Source of the DNA: Sapientia aquatica
GTDB taxonomy: Bacteria > Pseudomonadota > Gammaproteobacteria > Burkholderiales > Burkholderiaceae_D
Assembly: GCF_004358105.1 (NCBI RefSeq)
Contig: NZ_SMYL01000004.1
Span: 281,734-345,733, forward strand
Direction: 5' to 3'
DNA: 64,000 nucleotides
In this document: positions 24,855 to 32,953 of the stretch, in pieces
Layout of the letters: every line of letters starts with the position of its first letter
How positions within the stretch are numbered: position 1 is the stretch's first letter
The notes under the pieces: model-generated
What the model was told of the DNA's origin: nothing
Seen by the model: only the letters and a program-made list of their open reading frames with translations
Database searches by the model: none
Translations under genes and position numbers: made by a program

Positions 24855-27776
24855 TCAATAGAATTTATAGTTAGCACTTAAATTCAAGATACGACCTTGA
24901 GCATCTTGCAGGTTGGTACCGTAAGTTGCGCCAAGACCAAAGCCCTTAATATCAATCGGCGCTTTTTGTTGGAACACGTTAATTACGTTCAATCCTAAGG
25001 TCAGGTTTTTAATCCCGTTATAAGAAATCGCATAATCAGTAGTTCTGTGCGAAGCGACATGACATTGAGCCGGAGTCAGATTATTGGCGGCGCAACCAGC
25101 AGCGTTCCAATTGGTATCTTGTTGTCCAGCTTGCTCACTAAATCCGCCGGTGTAGTTATAGCGCAAAGAGTTAGAGAAGCTCTTGAAGTCCCACACCAAA
25201 GTGAAGTTTGCAGCGAAGTGTGGAATATAGTAACTGCCGACCAAATTGTCACTCAAGGTGCTCACTGAGGTGTCATAAAACTTCAGCGTGTAGGTACCAT
25301 CCAAGGTTTCACGTAAGCTACCGAACTGACCCAGACTTTGCTTTCCAAGGAAAGCGATGTCGATTCCGCTGGTTTTTTGTTCAGAGATATTCTGCATGGC
25401 GCGAATAATATCTTGAACTGCTCCAGCAGTAACGCCGTAAGTCGTAAAATCGTTTTGACCTCCGAGAGCTGCATCGTTGCTCAGGAAGGATTGATCGGCA
25501 GCGGTGTTGAACGGCCGACGATTAACGATAGAACCCGCTGGCGTTGCGCCGACCGAGGCTTGGTTGAGCAATTGCTGCGCACCTTGCAAACCAATTACGT
25601 TGGAGCGATCAATGCTGAAGAAATCGAGCGTCGTCGCGTAACCTTTAACTGGTTCAAAAACGATACCCAAGGAATAGCTCTTCGATGTTTCTGGTTTGAG
25701 CCCAGGGTTGTTTTTGACTTCATCAGGAATAGACGCTGAACATTCATTACCCTGAACTGCCAAAGCACGCGCCGAAATCAATGCAGCTTGTTGTGCAGTC
25801 AGTGCGGGGTTAGCCGCTGCTTTGTTCAAGTCATTCTGTAACTGGGTCGCTGCCGCACAACGCAGTGGATCTTGCACACCCGGATCAAACGCAAATTTCA
25901 ACGAGTTAGCGCTTTCAATCAGATTCGGTGCGCGGAAACCGTGTTCGATGGTCGCGCGAAATTTCAATGAATCGGTTGGCGAGTACAGAGCCGCTAATTT
26001 AGGTGAAAAATGCGCCGATAAATTAGGGAATTTATCTAAACGCAGCGCTGGTGTGACCTCAAGGTTTTTCAACACAGGAATACTAAACTCGGAATAGACC
26101 GACTCAATATTGCGGGATGAATTTGCTTCGCTGATTCCGTAACCGACGATGTCACCGGTTTTTAAATTGTTACTATCGTCTAGGACCATGCTTTCATGGC
26201 GTAACTCAGCACCAAACGCTACGTTGATTGGGCCAGCGGGTAAGTTATAAATCGGACCCGAAATTTTTGCATCGGCGAATTCAGCCTGTGTCTTACCCGT
26301 GCTGAAATACACGGGGAACAGAGTATTCAAAACTGACGCGCTGTTAGTTCCACCTGCGCGATAGCCACCGGGTTGGTTGAAGAAGTTTGGATCGGTAGCG
26401 TTATACGACAAGCCAACATTAGGATTGGTATTGCCGTAAAAATTATTGTAGTCACCGATTTCTTTAATAAAGCCAGAACTACTAAAGGTTCCCTGCGATG
26501 TCGAGGTGACCTTAGAACCCATCACACCAGCGGCCGCTTCCCAGTCGAATGCCTTGAACGAGCCACGTAATCCACCTAAAACACGGTATTGAGTGCCTTC
26601 AACATTGTTATACGAAGGTGCATCTAAAAAGCGCAGACGAATCTCAGCACCATCATCACCCGTGGTATTAATCGGGTCGTTGGCCGCCAGTCCGAGATAA
26701 TTAAAGGTCAGTGGTTGACCAGTCGATGGATTACCCCATGTTGTTGGACTCTGAGCGCCATACAACGGAACGGGAGAAATATAATTTGTTTTCCCTTTGG
26801 AGTAGCTCACCTCAGCAAAAGCCTGTGTGCCATCGCCTAAATTGAACGTACCTGTGCTGTAAAAGTTACTGCGAGTGGCTTCAGGAATGGCCTGATATTG
26901 TTGCGACCGATTGTATTTACATAAGCCACCACGAATCAGCCCTGGATCGCAACCCGGCAAGGGTGTTGAATTGGCACCATCAATCAAGTTACCGTGCGAG
27001 TAGGTCGATAACGCCCCAAAGTTAGGCGAAGTCGCGATCAAAGCGGGATTGGTGTATTGCTGCACCTCACTCCACATAACGCTCTGGCGTTTAAATAGAT
27101 CGGCATTGACTAAAACATTAAATCCGTCATTCGCATAGTCACCAAAGCCCGCGGTAATCGATGCCTTGCTAGTGCCAAACTTGTGACTTTGGATCGATTT
27201 TTGGGTATCAGCGCTGACCTCAACGCCTTGATAGTTTTGGCGGGTAATGATGTTAATTACCCCGGCCACAGCATCCGAACCGTAAATCGCCGATGCACCG
27301 CTTTTTAACACTTCGACACGCTCAACAGCATCGATAGGAATCGAATCGACATTGCTAAATACTTCGGTGAAGTTGGCAAAGCCAAAGGTCGCGATGCGAC
27401 GCCCGTTGACCAGCACCAACGTTGACTGCGCGCCCAAGTTGCGCAATGACGCTTCTGTGCCGCCCGGCGCAAACGAGTTGCTGCCGCCGATATCGGTTAA
27501 ATTCCCTTGCGATGACGATGCCGAAATATTGGCAATCAAATCGGAAACATTGGTTACACCTTGGCGAACGATGTCTTCACGTTTGAGAATTTGCAGCGGT
27601 GAAGCAGTCTCGGAATCGATGGTTTTAATATTTGATCCGGTGATAAACACCTTCTCCACTTGCTTATCGGATTCCTGAGCTTGCTGCGCGTAGGCCCCAA
27701 CAGCAAAGCCGCCTACCAACATTGCTACAGCCAATTGTATCGGCTTCATTTTATTATCCCTGCGGTATTGATTCAT
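24855..27776 (-). CDS. TonB-dependent outer membrane receptor
   Basis: 973 residues. Signal peptide ending VGAYAQ; a second in-frame ATG at 27749 would give a shorter n-region, but the chosen ATG has GGGGAG at 5 nt. A TonB-box-like stretch (KVFITGSNI) precedes the plug domain with NVSDLIANISASS, LVNGRR and SAIYGSDAVAGVINIITR. A large barrel with C-terminal LSANYKFY follows. The plug's SIPIDAVERVEVLKSGASAIYGSDA pattern marks the subfamily common in Burkholderiales and Xanthomonadales for oligosaccharide or peptide uptake. No periplasmic or inner membrane partner lies next to it, so the ligand is unknown. Confidence 0.92.
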   Translation of the reverse strand: MNQYRRDNKMKPIQLAVAMLVGGFAVGAYAQQAQESDKQVEKVFITGSNIKTIDSETASPLQILKREDIVRQGVTNVSDLIANISASSSQGNLTDIGGSNSFAPGGTEASLRNLGAQSTLVLVNGRRIATFGFANFTEVFSNVDSIPIDAVERVEVLKSGASAIYGSDAVAGVINIITRQNYQGVEVSADTQKSIQSHKFGTSKASITAGFGDYANDGFNVLVNADLFKRQSVMWSEVQQYTNPALIATSPNFGALSTYSHGNLIDGANSTPLPGCDPGLIRGGLCKYNRSQQYQAIPEATRSNFYSTGTFNLGDGTQAFAEVSYSKGKTNYISPVPLYGAQSPTTWGNPSTGQPLTFNYLGLAANDPINTTGDDGAEIRLRFLDAPSYNNVEGTQYRVLGGLRGSFKAFDWEAAAGVMGSKVTSTSQGTFSSSGFIKEIGDYNNFYGNTNPNVGLSYNATDPNFFNQPGGYRAGGTNSASVLNTLFPVYFSTGKTQAEFADAKISGPIYNLPAGPINVAFGAELRHESMVLDDSNNLKTGDIVGYGISEANSSRNIESVYSEFSIPVLKNLEVTPALRLDKFPNLSAHFSPKLAALYSPTDSLKFRATIEHGFRAPNLIESANSLKFAFDPGVQDPLRCAAATQLQNDLNKAAANPALTAQQAALISARALAVQGNECSASIPDEVKNNPGLKPETSKSYSLGIVFEPVKGYATTLDFFSIDRSNVIGLQGAQQLLNQASVGATPAGSIVNRRPFNTAADQSFLSNDAALGGQNDFTTYGVTAGAVQDIIRAMQNISEQKTSGIDIAFLGKQSLGQFGSLRETLDGTYTLKFYDTSVSTLSDNLVGSYYIPHFAANFTLVWDFKSFSNSLRYNYTGGFSEQAGQQDTNWNAAGCAANNLTPAQCHVASHRTTDYAISYNGIKNLTLGLNVINVFQQKAPIDIKGFGLGATYGTNLQDAQGRILNLSANYKFY

Positions 27777-28172
27777 TCCGACTCCCCGGTTAATAACGTT
27801 AGTTAAATAATTGTTTTAGGTAAGCAACCATTGGTCATCGCGCGATTTGCGATGCCATAAAAATGCTGCAGTAGTTGACTGAGTTCAGCTGCCTATTTTT
27901 TCGGCACATGTTTTTTGGCCGAAAGCAACACCTTCGATTGCCCTTCGACTGTAACGAAAATGTGACTTGCTGAACAGCAAGTTGTTGTGGGGAAGTAACA
28001 CTAAAGGGGGAATTTCGGGACAAAAATTAGAATGTTTTACGATAAGGAAAGAAGAAAGTTAAATAATGCCAATTAGCCGTCAATCCGCGCAACAAAATAC
28101 AGCGATTGAACGCCCAGTTGCAAGAACCGATCGCGCTATCAACGCGGTTAAACGTGGATAGGACTGCGCTGT
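27777..28172. other. Intergenic region upstream of the TonB receptor gene
   Basis: About 400 bp. One minus-strand frame of 62 codons has no ribosome site or recognisable product. It probably holds the receptor promoter; I see no clear operator or riboswitch. Confidence 0.4.
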
Positions 28173-28598
28173 TTAGGAAGTCGACGCGATCCCGTAGTTG
28201 ATCGCCGCAGCAAGAACCTCCATATCGATATCCGCGCGCTTTTTGAATTTAATACAGTAACTCGTCACGCTAGCTTTACCGATGGTTTTACCAAAAGTCT
28301 GTGTCAAATAATCCTTGTCTTTGAGTCCCATAATGTAGACCGAAATGCCCGCGGTATTGGCGCTCAAACCGATCTGATAAAACGGCTTGGTCGTACCATC
28401 CGCATAGTGCAAAGTTTGCTGTCCGTAACCAATGTTGGGATTGGAAACGATCTTGCCGTCCTCGTTTTTACCATCGAGAAACCACAATTTTGCCGCGGGC
28501 ATGAGCGCTAAAATCGTCTGATGTAAGCTCACCATATCGTCCGCTTTTGCCGCTGGTTGGCTACCGATATAGGCTTTGATTTGCTCTTCAATTTTCAT
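28173..28598 (-). CDS. DUF1801 family protein
   Basis: 141 residues. The N-terminal IKAYIGSQPAAKADDMVSLHQTILALMPAAK, a central WFLDGKNEDGKIVSNPNIGYG and the FYQIGLSANTAGISVYIMGLK segment fit the DUF1801/YdhG family. Homologues are small cytosolic proteins without an agreed function. Monocistronic, minus strand, with a moderate ribosome site (GAG about 10 nt before ATG). Confidence 0.8.
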   Translation of the reverse strand: MKIEEQIKAYIGSQPAAKADDMVSLHQTILALMPAAKLWFLDGKNEDGKIVSNPNIGYGQQTLHYADGTTKPFYQIGLSANTAGISVYIMGLKDKDYLTQTFGKTIGKASVTSYCIKFKKRADIDMEVLAAAINYGIASTS

Positions 28599-28920
28599 GT
28601 TGGCTGCTCGAAGGTTTTTTTGAATTGAGTATTCTCGAATTGAATACGGACGTCATTGGGCGCAGTTGCCTTACAACGCTTGATTGCAAAAGGTATTCAC
28701 AAGCGGCTCAAATTTAACCATATCTGATCAAGCAATGGACAACATTTCGCAGACGAAACAATCGCTGTGTCCTTGTCACTAAAAATTGCTAATTTGAAAT
28801 TTTTAATTTATTGTCGTTCCATTCTGCGCGGTCGCAGTCATTTGTTTAGGTTTAAACGACGCAAGGCTGCACCGCCGCTAACGTCCCGCATCTGCGTCAC
28901 CAATTTAACGAAAGCAAACA
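28599..28920. other. Divergent intergenic region
   Basis: About 320 bp between the DUF1801 and acyltransferase genes. I see no gene; the right half is A+T rich (28780-28820) and may hold the acyltransferase promoter. Confidence 0.4.
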
Positions 28921-30102
28921 ATGAACTCCGAGAGAATCGATGAATTCGAATCGCTGCGCGGCCTGATGGCGCTGTGGGTGGTGATCGGGCATGTTCTGCT
29001 GTCGTTCCAAGCACCTGCATCGTTGGACGGGGTGGTTTGGCGACTCTTGGAAGCAAATGGAAAAGCCGTTGACGTATTCATTATCCTCAGCGGCTTTATT
29101 ATTTTTTATCTGCTCGGGCACAACCCTGAGCACTACAGTCGATACATTGCGCGGCGTTTCTTGCGCTTATTTCCGGCCTACGCCATTTGCCTACTTATTT
29201 CAATCGCCATGCTGCCGCTCACCGATGCTGCGCTGCATGCGATGCATCCAGCCACCCAGCGCACACTGTCGAGAATCGCTATTCTGCAAGCCGGTTCAGA
29301 CCAATTTTGGCCGCATCTTTTAGCGCACCTAACAATGCTGCATGGGCTCATACCGCAAATTATGCTACCGATGACCGACTACGTTTTCCTTGGTCAAGCA
29401 TGGAGTATTTCGGTGGAATGGCAATTCTATCTGCTCGCGCCTTTCGTGTTATGGATGTGCACCTTGGCAAAGCGATGGATAGGCTTGGTGATGTTGGGGA
29501 TTTTTTGCGCCGCAGTGTTTAATGCGCGGCTGCGATTCGGCGAAGGTTTTATCGGCGCACACATCGCTTACTTCGCGCTCGGTTGCTGCTCTTATTTTTT
29601 CTGGCAAGCCGATAAAGATAAACTTGCCAAAGTAGCGCGACACACGGGATGGCTCATCGCCGCTGCCGGCCTTGCTGGCGCGCTGCTATTCCCAAACCAA
29701 GGGCAGGCAGTGATTTGGATTATCGTTTTGTTGAGTTGCAATAGCATGCGATTTTCGACAATACGCCAACCTGCGCAACTCATATCGTCCCTGCTGCTAT
29801 CACCAATTCTGCGCTGGTTGGGACGAATTTCTTATTCGGCCTATTTGGTGCACATGATTATTCTGAATTTGATGTTGTGGCTGTTAGCAAACGCAGGGCT
29901 AGAACCCATTCCAATGCTAGTAGCAACTTTAACTGGAACCTTGATCGGCACATTGATTGCTGCCGATGTTTTACATCGAGCGGTTGAGCTGCCCTGCATC
30001 AAGTTTGGTCGCAGGCTGCCAGAACGGCTTTTTGTGGTCGGTACTAAATCAATCAAACCGGCAAAATCAAACTCACCACCAGCCCGCCACCATCGCGATT
30101 AG
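28921..30102 (+). CDS. Acyltransferase 3 family (OafA/YrhL-like) membrane protein
   Basis: 393 residues, about 10 membrane segments. Family marks: EFESLRGLMALWVVIGHV at the N-terminus with the His of the R-G-x10-H motif, a FIILSGFII segment, and RRFLRLFPAY. These enzymes move acyl groups, often acetyl, onto surface sugars. The last 17 residues (SIKPAKSNSPPARHHRD) are encoded inside the left copy of the 204-bp kinase repeat, read antisense to the kinase. They are probably not original family sequence. No sugar biosynthesis genes flank it. Confidence 0.85.
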   Translation: MNSERIDEFESLRGLMALWVVIGHVLLSFQAPASLDGVVWRLLEANGKAVDVFIILSGFIIFYLLGHNPEHYSRYIARRFLRLFPAYAICLLISIAMLPLTDAALHAMHPATQRTLSRIAILQAGSDQFWPHLLAHLTMLHGLIPQIMLPMTDYVFLGQAWSISVEWQFYLLAPFVLWMCTLAKRWIGLVMLGIFCAAVFNARLRFGEGFIGAHIAYFALGCCSYFFWQADKDKLAKVARHTGWLIAAAGLAGALLFPNQGQAVIWIIVLLSCNSMRFSTIRQPAQLISSLLLSPILRWLGRISYSAYLVHMIILNLMLWLLANAGLEPIPMLVATLTGTLIGTLIAADVLHRAVELPCIKFGRRLPERLFVVGTKSIKPAKSNSPPARHHRD

Positions 30103-30255
30103 CCAGCAAAATTCGGCCATCGTGCGCCTCGATGATTTCACGCGCCAAGGCTAATCCCAATCCGGTTCCACTGCGCTTAGTGGAATAAAACGGAATCAAG
30201 GCATTCATCATCACAGCTTCACTCATGCCTGTGCGCGGTCCATGACATCGATGCG
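30053..30255. repeat. Left 203-bp copy of a direct repeat (kinase 3' end)
   Basis: Matches 31637-31840 with five substitutions and one deleted base (about 97% by my alignment). It starts exactly at the kinase stop codon and ends at GACATCGATGCG. Together the copies flank the hcp-effector-immunity cassette. Confidence 0.95.
30053..30255 (-). pseudogene. Truncated 3' remnant of the NtrY-like histidine kinase gene
   Basis: The minus-strand frame encodes about 60 residues identical to the C-terminus of the intact kinase at 31637-32953, from GTGMSEAVMM to LILPV and including the GTGLGLALA ATP-lid motif. It lacks the rest of the kinase and has a one-base deletion (GTGCGCGG instead of GTGCCGCGG) at its 5' side. 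All five substitutions against the intact gene are synonymous, so the sequence was under protein-level selection until recently. It cannot encode a functional protein. Confidence 0.9.
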
Positions 30256-30371
30256 AGATCAGGCATAAAAACAAGCCAGATTGCGGGAATCTGAATAATG
30301 AATTTTTATTTAAGAATGAAGTCTAGCTATGAAGACATATTTTCTATTTAAAAGCTCACAAAGGAATTTTC
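30256..30371 (+). promoter_or_regulatory. Leader of the orphan hcp cassette
   Basis: 116 bp of A+T-rich sequence between the repeat end and the hcp ATG, ending with AAAGGAATTTTC before ATG, a good ribosome site. A promoter is expected here. I cannot name -35/-10 elements with confidence, and see no sigma-54 type GG-N10-GC element. Confidence 0.4.
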
Positions 30372-30854
30372 ATGGCACAGGATATATTTTTAAAAATTAA
30401 TGGTGTAGATGGTGAATCGAACGATTCCGTTCACAAAGATGAAATTGAAGTGTCTCATTGGGAGTGGGATATCAAACAAACCGCAAGCATGCACTCTGGT
30501 AGCGGGGGCGGGGCTGGTAAAGCAACTATTAGCGATTTATATTTTGAGCATGGAGCTGATCGATCAAGTCCAAATTTAATGAAGTACTGCCTAACCGGAA
30601 AACACATTCCCGAAGCAATTTTAGTCAAACGCAAATCGGGTGGTAACCCACTTGAGTATATGAAGATAACAATGAGGGATGTTATCGTCACAGGCGTCCA
30701 CCCAATATGCAGTGAGCACGGCGAAGGAATTAGGGAGCAAGTTACTCTTTCTTTCTCTAAAGTCACCCAAGAATACAAGCTTCAAAATGCTCAAGGTGGT
30801 CATGCTGGGACCGTTACGGCGAGCTTTGATATTAAAGCGAATCAGTCAGCGTAA
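30372..30854 (+). CDS. hcp: T6SS tube protein Hcp (orphan copy)
   Basis: 160 residues, same length as the Hcp in the main cluster (57189-57671) and roughly two thirds identical to it by eye. Shared blocks include the first ten residues MAQDIFLKIN, SGSGGGAGKAT, SSPNLMKYCLTGKHI and NAQGG. Hcp forms hexameric rings that stack into the T6SS tube and can hold small effectors in the lumen. Differences cluster in residues 12-40 and 105-120. It is the first gene of a three-gene unit; the effector gene starts 2 bases after its stop. It probably carries the neighbouring cargo, using the sheath and ATPase of the main cluster. Confidence 0.95.
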   Translation: MAQDIFLKINGVDGESNDSVHKDEIEVSHWEWDIKQTASMHSGSGGGAGKATISDLYFEHGADRSSPNLMKYCLTGKHIPEAILVKRKSGGNPLEYMKITMRDVIVTGVHPICSEHGEGIREQVTLSFSKVTQEYKLQNAQGGHAGTVTASFDIKANQSA

Positions 30855-30856
30855 TC

Positions 30857-31351
30857 ATGGGTGATCGTTACGCAAGCGAACGCTACGCCCCGACAATTCC
30901 ACGCTGCGCCAGAGCTTCAATATCATTAAACTTTGATGGCAAGTATCTTCGTGGATCAGGCATCGGCGGTTTCATGCAATTCTCTGGAGTCTCGGGGCGA
31001 AAAATTAACGGCGTTTTTGAGTATTCAATTGATCGCCAACGCACGCCCGATCATGGGCCGATACCAGAAGGTGAATATTGGATTCAGCCTAGTGAGTTAC
31101 AAGAGAATTCGTGGTATCGACTGCGAAATCCACGTATGGCTTGGGGAAATTACTGGATTACTATTCATCCCTATCCCGATACCCAGACTTATAAGCGCGG
31201 GGGATTTTTCATTCACGGCGGAAGCACTCAAGGTAGTGCGGGGTGCATTGATTTGACCGATCAAATGGATCGCTTCGTTTTGGCGCTACGAAAAGCGATA
31301 GCAAAACAGCCCGAGTGCTACATTCCGCTCACAGTTTCGTATTCAAAATGA
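30857..31351 (+). CDS. Tlde1-like (DUF2778) L,D-transpeptidase-fold T6SS effector
   Basis: 164 residues, about 18 kDa. The core has LNFDGKYLRGSG, FSGVSGR, HGPIPEGEYWI and the catalytic block FFIHGGSTQGSAGCIDL with His120 and Cys130. This is the Tlde1/DUF2778 signature, related to YkuD L,D-transpeptidases. Known Tlde1 effectors reach the target periplasm and damage peptidoglycan by L,D-carboxypeptidase activity and D-amino acid exchange. There is no signal peptide, as expected for a T6SS cargo. Small size and direct linkage to hcp suggest loading inside the Hcp ring. The stop overlaps the start of the next gene (ATGA), coupling toxin and probable immunity translation. Confidence 0.85.
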   Translation: MGDRYASERYAPTIPRCARASISLNFDGKYLRGSGIGGFMQFSGVSGRKINGVFEYSIDRQRTPDHGPIPEGEYWIQPSELQENSWYRLRNPRMAWGNYWITIHPYPDTQTYKRGGFFIHGGSTQGSAGCIDLTDQMDRFVLALRKAIAKQPECYIPLTVSYSK

Positions 31352-31584
31352 AAAGATATATCTTTTTTTTCGTTTCTATTTTTTATACAGCGATTATTTT
31401 GGCTGTTTTATATATCAACTTCGATACAGTTATTGGTGCATTCGGCGATGGGCCACCCTATTATGGAAGGACAACAAATATGGATAAATGGGAGAACCCA
31501 ATTCCACTGCTATTGCTAATTGATGTCATCACCCTTTTTCTACTGGTAGCTAGCGCTCGAGGGATCTACAAATATTTGAAATAG
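31348..31584 (+). CDS. Two-TM candidate immunity protein for the Tlde1-like effector
   Basis: 78 residues. The start is taken at the ATG overlapping the effector stop (ATGA at 31348-31351); a longer frame from 31315 begins with TTG-type coding inside the effector gene and is less likely. Membrane segments span about residues 4-23 and 52-70, with Lys/Arg on both ends, so N and C termini should be inside and the loop 24-51 (with GDGPPYYGR) in the periplasm. This matches the place where a peptidoglycan effector must be blocked. I recognise no immunity family; the call rests on gene order and topology. Confidence 0.6.
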   Translation: MKRYIFFFVSIFYTAIILAVLYINFDTVIGAFGDGPPYYGRTTNMDKWENPIPLLLLIDVITLFLLVASARGIYKYLK

Positions 31585-31636
31585 GTCCGATCCCAGAACT
31601 GGGCAGTTATCGAAATTTGACAATCAACACATTTAC

Positions 31637-31840
31637 TCAAACCGGCAAAATCAAACTCACCACCAGCCCGCCACCATCGCGATTAGCCAGCAAAATTCGG
31701 CCATCGTGCGCTTCAATGATTTCACGCGCCAAGGCTAATCCCAATCCGGTTCCGCTGCGCTTGGTGGAATAAAACGGAATCAAGGCATTCATCATCACAG
31801 CTTCACTCATACCTGTGCCGCGGTCCATGACATCGATGCG
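31637..31840. repeat. Right 204-bp copy of the direct repeat (kinase 3' end)
   Basis: Forms the 3' end of the intact histidine kinase gene. Same orientation as the left copy at 30053-30255, 1,381 bp away. The cassette sits exactly between the two. Confidence 0.95.
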
Positions 31841-32953
31841 GAAGCTGTCTTGAATCTGTCGCACTGACACTGCCACAGCGTTTTGTTCACCGCCGGCTTC
31901 GTGCGCATTTTTTACCAGATTTAACATCGCTTGCTGCATTTGGGCTGAATCAATCCGTACCGGCTTTTCGGGTAAGTCGCCAACCAAATCAAAATGAATT
32001 TGTCCCTGCAATACATTGATTAAATACGACCACGAGACAGGGGCTAAGCGCGGTGATGGTAACTTGGCGAAGCTGGCGTACCCTTGGATAAAACTTTCCA
32101 AATGATGGCTGCGCTCGGCAATGGTTTCTAGAATTACCGGCAATCGCTCTAGCTGTTCGCGCCGCACTAATTCAATGCCGGAATTGGCTAAGGAGGCAAT
32201 CGGCGCTAGGGAATTGTTGAGTTCATGACTAATTACGCGAATCACTTTTTTCCAAGTTTTAACGTCTTGGCGACGCAATTCATTGGTTAATTGACGCAGC
32301 AAAAATAATTCATGGCTGCGCCCATTTAAGGTGAACAAACGCCGCGCCAGGTAGTACACATCTTCTTCTTGCGCCTCATCGTCCTGCACATGAAACAAGC
32401 CATCGGCACCGCGATTCACGGCGTCGATGAGCGCTTGGTTGGCATTTTTTAAAATGCTCGAAAAATCGTAGCCTTCGAGCTTTTGTCCATTGTTCAATAG
32501 TTTGCACGCGGCCACGTTGCCATACACAATCGGACCATTATCACAAACTAGCAACATCGCTACCGGCGTGTGCTGCACCATATTGTCGAGCAGCAGTTCA
32601 CGCTGCGCTAAATTCAACCGTTGCTCGCGCAGCACTGCGCCTAAGTCGTTATGCGCGGCGACCAATTCGGATAATTCGTCGTTGCGTGGCCAATACAGTC
32701 CAAACGAATAGTCGCCATCTTTGTAGCTCGATACCGTTCCATTCAGGGCGCGCAGCAGCGACAAAAACGGTTCAATTTGAAAGTGAATAAATAAGGCCGT
32801 CAGCGGCAACATCACCAAACAGGTGTAGAGCAAACTCATTTTTTCGCTAAAAAATTGTTGGAATAAAAAATGAGTGACTAGCGCGCTCAATTGAAAAACG
32901 CACGCGTAAATAATGTAGCGCGTGGTGATGTGGAGGGAATAAAAAAATTTCAT
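31637..32953 (-). CDS. NtrY-like membrane sensor histidine kinase
   Basis: 438 residues. Two N-terminal membrane segments (about 12-32 and 40-58), HAMP-like linker, PAS domain (about 120-215), HisKA-type helix with His243 in VISHELNNSLAP, and HATPase_c with NLVKNAHEAGG, DRGTGM and GTGLGLALAREII. The start overlaps the response regulator stop (ATGA), so they are co-translated as the last two genes of the five-gene operon. It should sense an envelope signal and phosphorylate the NtrC-type regulator. Its last 204 bases are the right repeat copy and may derive from the inserted DNA. Confidence 0.93.
   Translation of the reverse strand: MKFFYSLHITTRYIIYACVFQLSALVTHFLFQQFFSEKMSLLYTCLVMLPLTALFIHFQIEPFLSLLRALNGTVSSYKDGDYSFGLYWPRNDELSELVAAHNDLGAVLREQRLNLAQRELLLDNMVQHTPVAMLLVCDNGPIVYGNVAACKLLNNGQKLEGYDFSSILKNANQALIDAVNRGADGLFHVQDDEAQEEDVYYLARRLFTLNGRSHELFLLRQLTNELRRQDVKTWKKVIRVISHELNNSLAPIASLANSGIELVRREQLERLPVILETIAERSHHLESFIQGYASFAKLPSPRLAPVSWSYLINVLQGQIHFDLVGDLPEKPVRIDSAQMQQAMLNLVKNAHEAGGEQNAVAVSVRQIQDSFRIDVMDRGTGMSEAVMMNALIPFYSTKRSGTGLGLALAREIIEAHDGRILLANRDGGGLVVSLILPV

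Noticed and set aside
30053..30274. Independent small histidine-kinase-like gene
   Set aside because: It is the truncated copy of the kinase 3' end with a deleted base; no complete domain or start site.
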